A DNA stretch of 61,904 bases from Dehalococcoidia bacterium (GTDB taxonomy: Bacteria; Chloroflexota; Dehalococcoidia; DSTF01; JACRBR01). The position numbers and the translations under genes are program-made. Position 1 is the stretch's first letter. Each line of letters opens with the position of its first letter. The notes beneath the pieces are model-generated. The model was not told the origin of the DNA. It saw only the letters and a program-made list of their open reading frames with translations, and did no database searches. Below, piece after piece: positions 1-8,153 of the stretch. The stretch lies in NCBI GenBank assembly GCA_040902535.1, contig JBBDXD010000027.1:1-61904 (forward strand). The letters are read 5' to 3'.

Positions 1-20
1 CCCCCCCCCCCCCCCCCCCC
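1..20. other. Poly-C run at window edge, probable artefact
   Basis: The window opens with twenty consecutive C residues followed by ordinary sequence. A homopolymer of this length at a sequence end is typical of poly-G read artefacts from two-colour sequencing, seen here on the other strand. The rest of the stretch before the first gene (21-171) holds no gene I can support, only short imperfect palindromes near 34-52 and 127-150 and a possible leftward promoter-like TTGACA. Confidence 0.6.
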
Positions 21-171
21 GTATATGGAACAAGGCCGCCTGAAGGCAGCCTCGTTGGGCTCGTGACGGGTCGCCCCCCCACGAGGTGGTGTTGCCTGTG
101 AGTATCGACAACGACACCAATTGTCAATGCTGATGAGCATAATTGATAGGCGAACGGGGATCACTGCGCTC

Positions 172-2025
172 TCAGGATGACCGCGCCTTCGCCAGCGTCA
201 CCAACTCGCCCACCACCTCGACGCGTCCGAACGACGGCACGAGGTACGTGCCCTGTACCATCGACCGGCACGCTTCCAGCAGCTCACGCGCCTGCGTGAT
301 GCCCTCCGCGATGCCGTTCTCGCCCGCCAGGCGCATGCGCTCGCGCACGTCGTCCGGCACGAAGACGCCCGCCAGCTCGTTGTGAATGAACTCGGCATGC
401 CGATAGCTCTGCAGCGGCATGATGCCGACGAGCACGGGCACGCTGATCGCTCCGAGCCGCTCAAGAAAGTTCTCGAGCAGGCCGGCGCTGTAGATTTGCT
501 GCGTCATCAGCGCGTCGGCGCCAGCTTCGAGCTTGCGCCGCACGCGGTCGACTTCCAGGTCGAGGTTGTCCGCGGTGGGATTCGCCGCGCACGCCACCCA
601 GAAGTCCGTCCCCTTGCCGATCGAGTTGCCGGCCCAGTCCGTGCCGCTGTTGAGTTGCTTGAGGATCTTGATGAAGCCGATCGAGTCGACGTCCCACACG
701 CCCGTCGCCCGCGAGTAGTCACCCGACGACGGCGGGTCGCCCGTCAACGCGATCACGTTGCGAATCCCCAGCGCGTGCGCGCCGAGCAGGTCGCTCTGGA
801 TCGCCATCAGGTTACGGTCGCGCGACGTGAAGTGAATGATCGGCTCGATGCCGCAGCGCTGCTCGACGAGCACCGCCAGCGCGATCGCGCTCATGCGCAC
901 GCGCGCCATCGGGCTGTCGCCAATGTTGATCGTGTCGACGCCGAGGTCCTTCAGATACGCCGCGCCTTCCAGCACCTTGCGCGGGTTGAGTCCGCGCGGC
1001 GGATCAAGCTCCACGCTGACGACGAACTCGCCTGCGGCCAGCTTCTGCCGCAGTGTGCGTCGCTTTTCGCCTTCATCAGCCTTCTGCGGCGCCGGCGCGA
1101 CGGCCGGCACGGCGATCTGCGTCTTCGCGCGGCCGCGCGTGTTCCATTCGCCCGCGAGCGCTTCGCGCATGCGCGACGTGTGCTCCGGCGTCGTCCCGCA
1201 GCAGCCGCCGATGATGTTCGCGCCCGCCTCGACGAGCTTGCGCGTGTACTCGGCGAAGTATTCCGGCGTCGATGGATACACGAGGCGCCCGTCCATGAAG
1301 CGCGGCAGTCCCGCGTTGGGCATCGCCGACACGCGGATCGCCGTGTTTGCCGACATCTGCTCCACGACTTCCAGCGCCGACTGCGGCCCCAGGCTGCAGT
1401 TGATCCCCGCGACCTCGGCGCCTAACGACGCGGCGACGTTCGCCACCTCGTCAGGCGGTTCGCCGCCGATCGTCCGCCCGTCGCGCTGGAACGTCATCTG
1501 CGCGACGATCGGCAGGTCGCAGGCTGCCTTGATCGCGCCGATCGCCTCCGTCAGTTCGAGAATGTCCGGGAACGTCTCGAGGATGAAGAGGTCGACGCCT
1601 TGTTCGAGCAGCGCGTCGACCTGCTCGCGGAAGGCATCGCGCACCTCCTGCGGCTTGATATCGCCCAGCGTCTTGAGCATGCGCCCCGTCGGGCCCACCG
1701 CCCCGGCGATGAAGACCGGGTGGCCGCTGATCTCGCGCGCGTCGCGGGCGAGCTTGGCGGCGCGGAAGTTGATCTCGTGCACCTTGCCTTCGAGGTGGTG
1801 CTTCGCGAGCCGATACCGGTTCCCACCGAAGGTGTTCGTCTCGATGATGTCGGCGCCGGCGGCGATGTAATCCTCGTGGATCCGCCGCACGATGTCCGCG
1901 CCGTCGATCACCTGTGCTTCGAGACATGCCGACTGCGGGACGCCGCGCGTGTGCAGCAGCGTGCCCATGGCGCCATCGGCGAGCAGGACGCGTTCTTCGA
2001 GCGCCTTCGTGAACGGATGCTTCAT
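172..2025 (-). CDS. Bifunctional homocysteine S-methyltransferase / methylenetetrahydrofolate reductase
   Basis: This 617-residue protein joins two one-carbon enzymes. Residues about 1-290 are a homocysteine S-methyltransferase barrel: the N-terminal LADGAMGTLL, the INCSLGP segment with a zinc-ligand Cys, and the paired Cys of GGCCGTTPEH. Residues about 320-610 are a MetF-like 5,10-methylenetetrahydrofolate reductase, with VSVELDPPRG, FTSRDRN and IALTGDPP typical of the flavin/folate barrel. The fusion matches the YitJ-type proteins of Firmicutes and Chloroflexota, which couple reduction of methylene-THF with methyl transfer to homocysteine to make methionine. ATG start. No other methionine genes lie beside it. 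Family assignment is secure; the true methyl donor cannot be read from sequence. Confidence 0.93.
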   Translation of the reverse strand: MKHPFTKALEERVLLADGAMGTLLHTRGVPQSACLEAQVIDGADIVRRIHEDYIAAGADIIETNTFGGNRYRLAKHHLEGKVHEINFRAAKLARDAREISGHPVFIAGAVGPTGRMLKTLGDIKPQEVRDAFREQVDALLEQGVDLFILETFPDILELTEAIGAIKAACDLPIVAQMTFQRDGRTIGGEPPDEVANVAASLGAEVAGINCSLGPQSALEVVEQMSANTAIRVSAMPNAGLPRFMDGRLVYPSTPEYFAEYTRKLVEAGANIIGGCCGTTPEHTSRMREALAGEWNTRGRAKTQIAVPAVAPAPQKADEGEKRRTLRQKLAAGEFVVSVELDPPRGLNPRKVLEGAAYLKDLGVDTINIGDSPMARVRMSAIALAVLVEQRCGIEPIIHFTSRDRNLMAIQSDLLGAHALGIRNVIALTGDPPSSGDYSRATGVWDVDSIGFIKILKQLNSGTDWAGNSIGKGTDFWVACAANPTADNLDLEVDRVRRKLEAGADALMTQQIYSAGLLENFLERLGAISVPVLVGIMPLQSYRHAEFIHNELAGVFVPDDVRERMRLAGENGIAEGITQARELLEACRSMVQGTYLVPSFGRVEVVGELVTLAKARSS

Positions 2026-2130
2026 CGTGCCGTCAAGTATAGGAGATGAAGGAAGCGGCGCTTATCGGGGAATACGTGAGTAAGACATGCCCTGGGAGGC
2101 CGCAGATCAGGACCGAGAAAGAACCTGGAG

Positions 2131-2177
2131 CCTCGAACTTAGAACTGACAACTTATGACTGAGAACTCGACTCGAAC
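2131..2177. repeat. Degenerate heptad repeat (locus 1)
   Basis: Units of exactly 7 bp with a variable core (GAACTTA, GAACTGA, CAACTTA, TGACTGA, GAACTCG) run through the gap and into the last codons of the neighbouring PPOX-fold gene, so that its Ser-rich tail is written in repeat sequence. This is one of at least twelve such loci in the window. Confidence 0.7.
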
Positions 2178-2659
2178 CGCCAACGCGTCGCCGTGTTCGG
2201 AAAGTCGTGTTCGAGCCACGTCAGCGCTTTCGTCGGCGAGAGCGCGTACGTGATATTGCCGGGGTCATGCGGGTCCGGGCGCATGTCGTACTTCTTCTCG
2301 TACGCGTCGGCCATGCGCTCGAGTTGCGCCCGGCCTGTCATCTCAGCCACCTTGCCGTGCAGGATGACGACGTTATCGCCGCTTTCGAGGTGGACGATCC
2401 CGTCCGGACGCTCGGCGAGATTGCGCCCCTTGCGAGACTCGCGACTCGTCGCGAAGGCGGCGGCGCCGTCGAACCACAACCCCCACACCGGCATGGCATG
2501 TGGCGTGCCGTCGGCGTTGGTGCTGATAATCCAATAGTTGCGCGCGTCCCGCAGCCACTGCTCGATCTGCTCCCACGACAAGATCTCGGCGCCGCTCCCG
2601 TCGCGCGCGATGCCGTAGCCGTCGGGCATGTCTGGTCGATCTGCGCTCGGTGTGCTCAC
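2153..2659 (-). CDS. PPOX-class (pyridoxamine phosphate oxidase-like) protein
   Basis: The 168-residue product has the split-barrel pattern of flavin/F420-binding PPOX proteins: YWIISTNADGTPHAMPVWGLW near residues 41-61, followed by the FATSRESRKGRNL strand-loop that contacts cofactor phosphate in the family. Such proteins reduce or oxidise small substrates with FMN or F420; the substrate cannot be told. Start is GTG at 2659; an in-frame ATG lies ten codons on. The C-terminus (SSSQS) is encoded by heptad-repeat DNA, which suggests that the stop codon has drifted into the repeat. It is co-directional with the flavoprotein gene upstream. Confidence 0.8.
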   Translation of the reverse strand: MSTPSADRPDMPDGYGIARDGSGAEILSWEQIEQWLRDARNYWIISTNADGTPHAMPVWGLWFDGAAAFATSRESRKGRNLAERPDGIVHLESGDNVVILHGKVAEMTGRAQLERMADAYEKKYDMRPDPHDPGNITYALSPTKALTWLEHDFPNTATRWRFESSSQS

Positions 2660-2718
2660 GCCGCCATCGTATCAGGCCATAGACGATCGGAGATGAGCGG
2701 TTGAGCAGCAGCGCGGCC

Positions 2719-2750
2719 CCCAACTCCTAACGTCCAACCCCCAACCGCTA
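2719..2750. repeat. Degenerate heptad repeat (locus 2)
   Basis: Five successive 7-bp units (CCAACTC, CTAACGT, CCAACCC, CCAACCG, CTAGCTC) fill the gap between two minus-strand genes and end at the stop codon of the flavoprotein gene. Confidence 0.7.
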
Positions 2751-3704
2751 GCTCCGCTGCTCCGGCCTGTACAGCTCGTAGTTCGCCGTGCACGCGGCCG
2801 TCGAACCCTCGTGCGCGGCGGTGACGATCTGATGCGCGTATTCGCGCGTCACGTCGCCCGCGCCGAACACCATCGCTACGTTCGTGCGTTGCTCCTGGTC
2901 CACCTTGATGTAGCCCACCTGGTCGAGTTCGACGCCGAGCGGCCGCGCGAGCAGCGTGTTCGGGCGCGCGCCCTGCTGGCTGAACATGAAGTCGACATCG
3001 AGCGTGCGTCCATCGTCGAGTTCGACAACGTTCATGAAACCATCCTCGCCGTAGACCTTCTTCACGCGCCCCTCGATCAGCGTGATGTCCGCGGCGGCAA
3101 GCTGCTGCTGCTTCTTGTCGCTGATCAGGTTGCCGCCCGGCGGACGATTGGTGACCATCGTGAGCTGCGGCGTGAAGTTGAGGAACTGGAGCGTCGTCGT
3201 CGCCGCTTCATCGTCGCGCCCGACGACGACTACGCGCCGGTTGCGCACCTTGTGACCGTCGCATGTGATGCACCAGAACAGCGACCTGCCGAAAAAATCG
3301 TCGACGTCGGCGTTCTCGAACTCCGGCAGATAGTCACGCACGCCCGTCGCGAAGATCAGCGTACGCCCGTGCAATTCAACGCCGTCGCACGCGGCGCGGA
3401 AGCCATCTTCCGTGCGCGACACCTCCGCGATCTTGCAGTCGATGAACTCCGCGCCGAAACGCTCCGCCTGGCGCTTCCCAAGGTCGCGCAGCTCGGTCGA
3501 GCGGATGCCATCCGGAAAGCCGAGGTAGTTCTCGTTCGTCTCGTGCGTCGTCGAGCGCCCGCTGCCGTGGTCCGCGACGATCACGCTGCGGTTGTAGCGC
3601 GCGAGGTAGATCGCGGCAGAAAGTCCCGCCGGGCCGCCGCCGATGACGACGCAGTCGTAAGGCCGGTGTTGCGGCTCCATCTCGCCACTATGGCGAAGTG
3701 GCAC
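2748..3704 (-). CDS. Thioredoxin reductase-like FAD/NAD(P) oxidoreductase
   Basis: The 318-residue flavoprotein has an N-terminal FAD-binding GGGPAGLSAAIYLARY, a central redox CITC followed by DGHKVRNRRVVVVGRDDEA (disulfide plus NAD(P) Rossmann region), and a C-terminal GAGDVTREYAHQIVTAAHEG that binds FAD. This is the domain order of low-molecular-weight thioredoxin reductases, although CITC replaces the usual CATC. No thioredoxin gene is adjacent, so the partner could be another thioredoxin- or ferredoxin-like protein. Start taken as GTG at 3704, which has GGAG six bases upstream; an ATG at 3680 is possible. Confidence 0.88.
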   Translation of the reverse strand: MPLRHSGEMEPQHRPYDCVVIGGGPAGLSAAIYLARYNRSVIVADHGSGRSTTHETNENYLGFPDGIRSTELRDLGKRQAERFGAEFIDCKIAEVSRTEDGFRAACDGVELHGRTLIFATGVRDYLPEFENADVDDFFGRSLFWCITCDGHKVRNRRVVVVGRDDEAATTTLQFLNFTPQLTMVTNRPPGGNLISDKKQQQLAAADITLIEGRVKKVYGEDGFMNVVELDDGRTLDVDFMFSQQGARPNTLLARPLGVELDQVGYIKVDQEQRTNVAMVFGAGDVTREYAHQIVTAAHEGSTAACTANYELYRPEQRS

Positions 3705-3814
3705 GTGCCGCTCCGTAGAACCAGCCCGCCGGGGAGTGTCAGTTCGCTATCAGGCTGACGTTCCGCGTGCATCGAAGGCGGGCTGGCATGACTGAGCTGT
3801 GCCACCTAATTGTC

Positions 3815-4564
3815 CTACGGCCGGGGGGCGTTCTGCACCGGCTCCGGCATGGCGTCGTCAACGGCCAGCGGGCGGAACCGGGACCGCGTCAGTACGCCGG
3901 GCGACTCTCCGCGCGTGCGCTCGCGGAGCACGTTGTCGAGCCAGAGCGCCGGGATCAGGTACATCGATGCAAGCAGCAGCGAGCCGATGAGGTCGCTCGT
4001 CCAGTGCGCACCCGTGTAGAGACGCGCCGGCCCGCCAACGACGATGATGAACACGCAGAACATCCGCACAATCCAGACGATTGGCTGCCACGGCACGATC
4101 CGCGGGATAAACGCGAAGATCAGGCCGTACGCCAACACTTCACCCATGAACGTGCCGCTCGGAAAGCTGTCCTCATTCGGGAAGACGCGCACCGGTACCG
4201 GCGGCTCGTCCCACGAGAACGGGCGGTCGACGATCTCCCGCACGCCGAGCTGTGCGTATCGCATGGCGCCGGCGCCGAGCACCACCGCCGCCTCGAACAG
4301 GCGGCCCCGCACGACGAGCAGCCCGAATAGCGCGATCAGCGCGGCGGCGATCCACTGCAGGTCGCCAACGTCGTTGACGAAGCCGAACAGCCGATCCGCC
4401 GGCTCGCTTTCCAGGTCCTGCACCCAGATCGAGGGCTTCTTGTCGAACGGCAGGAAATACGTGCCATCGACCCACCGCGCGAGCGCGAAGAATGTCGCGC
4501 AGACGGCCAGCAAGGCGAGCAGCACGGTCGCGTGTAATGCGATACGGCCCACGTCAAGGCGCAT
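3815..4564 (-). CDS. PAP2-superfamily membrane protein with altered catalytic motifs
   Basis: About 249 residues with five or six membrane segments. The third PAP2 phosphatase motif is present (RLYTGAHWTSD, fitting R-x5-H-x3-D), but the second reads PSGT rather than PSGH and the first lacks the usual Lys seven residues before RP (REIVDRP). In the family the PSGH histidine is the general acid, so catalysis may be weak, altered or lost. I chose the ATG at 4564 (MRLDVGRIAL) because the longer open frame upstream is arginine/serine-rich and lies over the divergent gene's leader. Likely role: lipid phosphate or undecaprenyl diphosphate hydrolysis or binding. Function uncertain. Confidence 0.75.
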   Translation of the reverse strand: MRLDVGRIALHATVLLALLAVCATFFALARWVDGTYFLPFDKKPSIWVQDLESEPADRLFGFVNDVGDLQWIAAALIALFGLLVVRGRLFEAAVVLGAGAMRYAQLGVREIVDRPFSWDEPPVPVRVFPNEDSFPSGTFMGEVLAYGLIFAFIPRIVPWQPIVWIVRMFCVFIIVVGGPARLYTGAHWTSDLIGSLLLASMYLIPALWLDNVLRERTRGESPGVLTRSRFRPLAVDDAMPEPVQNAPRP

Positions 4565-4688
4565 TCGTCGAGTATTCGCGCGTGAGCCTCGACCGGCAAG
4601 TGCAAAGGCGGATCCCACCGTCAAGCTCACATCGCCCTTCGAGCAACTCCCACGGCTGACGTGCGAAGCTGCCCCGGTCGGCGATGCT

Positions 4689-5501
4689 ATGATTGAAGCG
4701 CGCCGGCATGTTGAATCTGCACACGGGAGTGAAGCCATCGAAGAGCATCGTCTGCGCGACCTGCTGACGTCGGTCGCCGAGGGCCGTCTGGCCATCGACG
4801 CGGCGGTCGATGAACTGCGCCACCTGCCGTACGAGGACCTCGGCTTCGCGAAGATCGACCATCACCGCGGGCTCCGCGACTGGGTGCCGGAAGTGATCCT
4901 TGGCGAAGGTAAGACGCCGGCGCAGATCGTCGAAATCGCCACGCGTCTGCTCGACCGCGCCGATCGGCTGCTCATCACGCGCATCTCGCCGGAAGCGGCA
5001 CGCGACGTGCTGGCCGCCGTCCCCGATGCGAAGCACCACGAGGCCGCACGGTGCATCACCGTCGAGCGCGCGACGCTGCTCAAGCAGCCCGGCGTGGCCG
5101 TGCTCTGCGCCGGCACCGCCGACCTGCCCGTCGCGGAGGAGGCGGCCGTGACGGCGGAAATCATCGGCAACGACGTGCGCCGCATGTATGACGTGGGCGT
5201 GGCCGGCATCCACCGCCTGCTCGATCAACTCCCCGCCATCCGCGAGGCGCGCGCGCTCGTCGTCGTCGCCGGCATGGAGGGAGCGCTGCCCAGCGTCGTC
5301 GCGGGGCTCGTATCGTCACCCGTCATCGCCGTGCCGACGTCCATCGGCTACGGCGCGAGCTTCAACGGACTGGCGCCGCTCCTCGCCATGCTCAACGCCT
5401 GTGCGGCCGGCGTCTCGGTCGTCAACATCGATAACGGCTTCGGTGCGGGCTACATCGCGGCGTCCATCAACCGTATTGCGGTGGCCGGCCGCCCGGACTG
5501 A
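4689..5501 (+). CDS. larB: LarB-family nickel-pincer cofactor biosynthesis protein
   Basis: The 270-residue product has the LarB layout: an N-terminal helical segment with RLAIDAAVDELRHLPYEDLGFAKIDHHR, a linker VPEVILGEGKTPAQI, and a C-terminal AIR-carboxylase (PurE)-like domain with AGTADLPVAEEA, VVAGMEGALPSVVAGLV and PTSIGYGASFNG. LarB carboxylates and hydrolyses nicotinic acid adenine dinucleotide to start synthesis of the nickel-pincer nucleotide used by lactate racemase-type enzymes. LarC and LarE are not in the window, so it is either unlinked from its pathway or works elsewhere. Start is ATG at 4689, chosen by family length; the PAP2-like gene is divergent. Confidence 0.85.
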   Translation: MIEARRHVESAHGSEAIEEHRLRDLLTSVAEGRLAIDAAVDELRHLPYEDLGFAKIDHHRGLRDWVPEVILGEGKTPAQIVEIATRLLDRADRLLITRISPEAARDVLAAVPDAKHHEAARCITVERATLLKQPGVAVLCAGTADLPVAEEAAVTAEIIGNDVRRMYDVGVAGIHRLLDQLPAIREARALVVVAGMEGALPSVVAGLVSSPVIAVPTSIGYGASFNGLAPLLAMLNACAAGVSVVNIDNGFGAGYIAASINRIAVAGRPD

Positions 5502-5507
5502 CTATCG

Positions 5508-5534
5508 GTCATCGGTCGCCGGACGCCCGGCGAC
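5508..5534. repeat. Short degenerate heptad repeat (locus 3)
   Basis: Four 7-bp units (TATCGGT, CATCGGT, CGCCGGA, CGCCCGG) lie between larB and the GNAT gene. Confidence 0.5.
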
Positions 5535-5541
5535 ACTATCC

Positions 5542-6333
5542 ATGACGACCATCTACAATCCGGCCATGGCGTTCGACCCCGTCGTGTCACTGCGGATCAT
5601 CAACAACGAGCGGCTGCGCAACGCCCAGGGCTGGGCGGAGCACCGCGACCTCGGCGGTGTGCTGGCCATGACATCCGATGCGCCTATCCCGGACCTCAAC
5701 TGCCTCGAAGCGTTCAATACGACGGAGGCTAAACTCGAAGGGCTGCTCGACATCGGCTTCGCACTGCTGCGGGCGTTTGACTGCGATCCCGCGGCGCAGC
5801 TCACGCCGCTCGACCGCCCGAAAAGCGTCGCGAAGCATCTCGAACGGCGTGGTCTCCGCGCCACCGACCGCTGGCACACCATGGTATTCCGCGGCGACGT
5901 TGCGTCGATCCCCGTGAACCCCACCATCGACGTGCGCCGCGTCGAGCCCGACGACGTGCCGCTGTTCGTCAGTCTCCACGCCGGCGGTGAGAAGTGGGTG
6001 CGGCGGCTGTCAATGTCATCGACGCTGGCGGCGATCAACGAACCCGGCAACAGTTTCTACCTGGCATACGTCGAAGGCCAGCCGGTGGCGACTACGCACC
6101 TGTTGGTCGACGGTGCCACGGCCGGCATCTACGCCGTCGGCACGCAGAAAGCGCACCGGCGCCAGGGCATCGCCACGACGCTGCTCGCCGCGGCGCTGCG
6201 CGACGCCCAGGCCGCTGGCTGCGACGTCATCGGCCTGCGTACGCTCGCGGGCAGCGACGCCGAACGCCTCTACCGGCGCCACGGCTTCGAACTCGCGCAC
6301 GAATCGCGGCTCTACGAGACCCCCACAGCGTAG
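5542..6333 (+). CDS. GNAT-family N-acetyltransferase
   Basis: The 263-residue protein carries a C-terminal GNAT domain: acetyl-CoA pyrophosphate loop KAHRRQGIATTLLAAALRDA near residues 206-225, then VIGLRTLAGSDAERLYRRHGFE, the usual GNAT ending. The N-terminal ~120 residues look like a degenerate extra GNAT-like or adaptor half. The substrate cannot be inferred. ATG at 5542 is used; a second ATG eight codons on is possible. Confidence 0.82.
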   Translation: MTTIYNPAMAFDPVVSLRIINNERLRNAQGWAEHRDLGGVLAMTSDAPIPDLNCLEAFNTTEAKLEGLLDIGFALLRAFDCDPAAQLTPLDRPKSVAKHLERRGLRATDRWHTMVFRGDVASIPVNPTIDVRRVEPDDVPLFVSLHAGGEKWVRRLSMSSTLAAINEPGNSFYLAYVEGQPVATTHLLVDGATAGIYAVGTQKAHRRQGIATTLLAAALRDAQAAGCDVIGLRTLAGSDAERLYRRHGFELAHESRLYETPTA

Positions 6334-6365
6334 AATCGATAACAATAGACAGCCGTCCGCGTCCC

Positions 6366-6400
6366 TCTGTTGTCTGCTCCCTGTTGTCTGTTGTCCCCTG
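6366..6400. repeat. Heptad repeat, TGTTGTC type (locus 4)
   Basis: Repeated 7-bp units TCTGTTG, TCTGCTC, CCTGTTG, TCTGTTG occupy the 119-bp gap before the acyl-CoA dehydrogenase gene. They are the reverse-complement form of the CAACAGA-like units seen elsewhere. Confidence 0.75.
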
Positions 6401-6452
6401 CGCTGTACCCTCTCCCTTACCCGAGGTCCGCGCAAACTGAGGCCAACGACGC

Positions 6453-7619
6453 ATGGAATTCCAGCTTTCCGAAGAGCATCGCCTGATCCAGGAGACGGCG
6501 CGCCGCATCGCCAAACAGAAGATCGCGCCGCGCGCCGCGGAGATCGACGAGACGCAGGAGTATCCGCACGACATCTTCGCTGCGTTCAAGGAGACCGGCC
6601 TCACCGGCCTGACGATCTCAAAGCAGTACGGCGGCAGCGGCGCCGGCATGTTCCCGCTCGCCCTCGCCGTCGAAGAGGCGGCGAAGTATTGCTGCGCCTC
6701 GGGGTTGATGCTGCTGCTGTCGGCCCTGGCATCGCAGCCAGTCATGATCGGCGGCGACGAACGCCAGAAGAAGTGGATCGGCGAAGGCATCGCGAGCGGC
6801 TCGATCAAGGGCGCGTTCTGCCTGACCGAACCCAACCACGGCTCCGACGCCGGCAACCTGGAGATGCGCGCGAAGAAAGACGGCGACGACTACATCCTCA
6901 ACGGCGAGAAGATGTACATCTCCGGCGGCACCGTCGCCGACTACGTCGTGGCGTTCGCGCGCACGAACGGCACGCCGGGCCCGAAGGGCATCAGCGCGTT
7001 TATCGTGCCGAGCGATGCGCCGGGCTTCAAGGTCGCCGGCCAGGACCGCAAGATGGGCGTGCGCGGCGTCCCGACGGCCGACATCGTCTTCGAAGACGTG
7101 CGCGTGCCCCGTGAGAACCTGATCGGCGGCGAAGAAGGCCAGGGCTTCAACCACGCGATGCTCACGCTGAACTCGTGCCGGCCCGTCGTCGGCGCCCGCG
7201 GCCTCGGGCTCGCCGAGGGCGCGATGTCGTACGCGCTGGAGTTCGCGCGTCAGCGCGAGGCGTTCGGCAAGCCGATCGCAGAGTTGCAGGCGATCCAGTT
7301 CATGTTCGCCGACATGGCGATCCAGATCGAAGCGGCGCGGCTGCTCGTCTACCAGGGCGCGTGGCGCGTCGACCAGGGCCTGTATGACCGCGAACACGCC
7401 GCCTACCTCTCGATCGCGAAGGCCTACGCGACCGAAGTCGGCGTGAAAGTGTCGAGCGACGCGATGCAGATCCTCGGCGCGCAGGGCTACATGATGGACC
7501 ACCCGCTCGAACGCCACTACCGCGACGCGCGCCAGCTCATGATCGTCGAGGGCACGAGCCAGATCCAGCGAGTCGTCATCGCCCGCGCGTTACTCGAACG
7601 GGAGATCGTGTATCCGTAG
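6453..7619 (+). CDS. Acyl-CoA dehydrogenase
   Basis: This 388-residue flavoenzyme shows the full family signature: AFCLTEPNHGSDAGNL (signature 1), GNGxYI-like NGEKMYISGGTVADY, and QILGAQGYMMDHPLERHYRDARQLMIVEGTSQIQRVVIARALL at the C-terminus, which carries the FAD-contacting and tetramer elements. The catalytic base region (IVEGTSQIQ) is that of short-/medium-chain enzymes. It oxidises acyl-CoA to 2-enoyl-CoA in fatty or branched amino acid degradation, passing electrons to ETF. It stands alone here, with no ETF or enoyl-CoA hydratase gene nearby. Confidence 0.94.
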   Translation: MEFQLSEEHRLIQETARRIAKQKIAPRAAEIDETQEYPHDIFAAFKETGLTGLTISKQYGGSGAGMFPLALAVEEAAKYCCASGLMLLLSALASQPVMIGGDERQKKWIGEGIASGSIKGAFCLTEPNHGSDAGNLEMRAKKDGDDYILNGEKMYISGGTVADYVVAFARTNGTPGPKGISAFIVPSDAPGFKVAGQDRKMGVRGVPTADIVFEDVRVPRENLIGGEEGQGFNHAMLTLNSCRPVVGARGLGLAEGAMSYALEFARQREAFGKPIAELQAIQFMFADMAIQIEAARLLVYQGAWRVDQGLYDREHAAYLSIAKAYATEVGVKVSSDAMQILGAQGYMMDHPLERHYRDARQLMIVEGTSQIQRVVIARALLEREIVYP

Positions 7620-7668
7620 ATTTCGCGCGGTCCCAACCGAGTATCGTCATGTGGCTTATACTGGCGCT

Positions 7669-7884
7669 ATGAAGACGGCCAAACAGGAACTTCGGGAACT
7701 CCTTGAACAATTGCCTGATGACGCTCCATTGGAAGTGCTCATCCTCGAGATTCAAAATCGGGCAAGCGTCAGGCGTGGCTTCGATGAGTTGCGGCGCGGC
7801 GAAGGTATCAGCCACGAAGAAGTCAAGGAGCGACTGCGAACGTGGCGCGAATCGTTTGGTCGCCAGAAGCCAGTCGACGCCTGA
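7669..7884 (+). CDS. Antitoxin of a ParE/RelE-type pair
   Basis: A 71-residue charged, helical protein (LRELLEQLPDDAPLEVLI, RRGEGISHEEVKERLRTW) whose C-terminal half resembles the toxin-wrapping region of RelB/ParD-type antitoxins. Its 3' end overlaps the next gene by 43 bp, the usual antitoxin-toxin arrangement. A TATACT hexamer lies at 7657-7662, just upstream of the ATG at 7669, so the transcript may have a very short leader. The exact antitoxin family is not clear to me. Confidence 0.7.
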   Translation: MKTAKQELRELLEQLPDDAPLEVLILEIQNRASVRRGFDELRRGEGISHEEVKERLRTWRESFGRQKPVDA

Positions 7885-8153
7885 TCGATATCGCGGCTTA
7901 CATGCTGCTAGCCGCTCCCGAGCATGCGGAGTCTGTCGTCGACCGCATCGTCCAGGCCACTGAACGTTTGGGCGACTTCCCGCGGATGGGACGAACACTG
8001 CCCCACACCCGCGACTTCGAAGCTCGCGAGATCATCGTTGATCGCTTTCACGTTGTGTATGCCATAGACGGAGAGACGGTCGAAATCTCCACCATCCTCC
8101 ATGGTGCGATGGATATCGCTACGCGCTTACATGAACTGCTAGGTGATGCTTAA
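7842..8153 (+). CDS. ParE/RelE-superfamily toxin
   Basis: The 103-residue product has the RelE/ParE fold pattern: an N-terminal IVWSPEASRRLIDIAAY strand-helix, ERLGDFPRMGRTL, then the beta-hairpin REIIVDRFHVVYAIDGETVEISTILH. ParE members poison gyrase and RelE members cut mRNA on the ribosome; the motif set is closer to ParE (PRMGR, VVYAID), but the activity is inferred. GTG start. It overlaps the antitoxin gene by 43 bp and ends directly before the ATG of the formyltransferase gene, so that gene may be co-transcribed with the module. Confidence 0.85.
   Translation: MARIVWSPEASRRLIDIAAYMLLAAPEHAESVVDRIVQATERLGDFPRMGRTLPHTRDFEAREIIVDRFHVVYAIDGETVEISTILHGAMDIATRLHELLGDA

Noticed and set aside
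382-1425. Long plus-strand frames over the homocysteine methyltransferase gene
   Set aside because: Composition is arginine-rich shadow sequence and the minus-strand gene is motif-complete.
4689-6333. A larBCE operon
   Set aside because: Only larB is present; the adjacent genes encode a PAP2-like protein and a GNAT protein.
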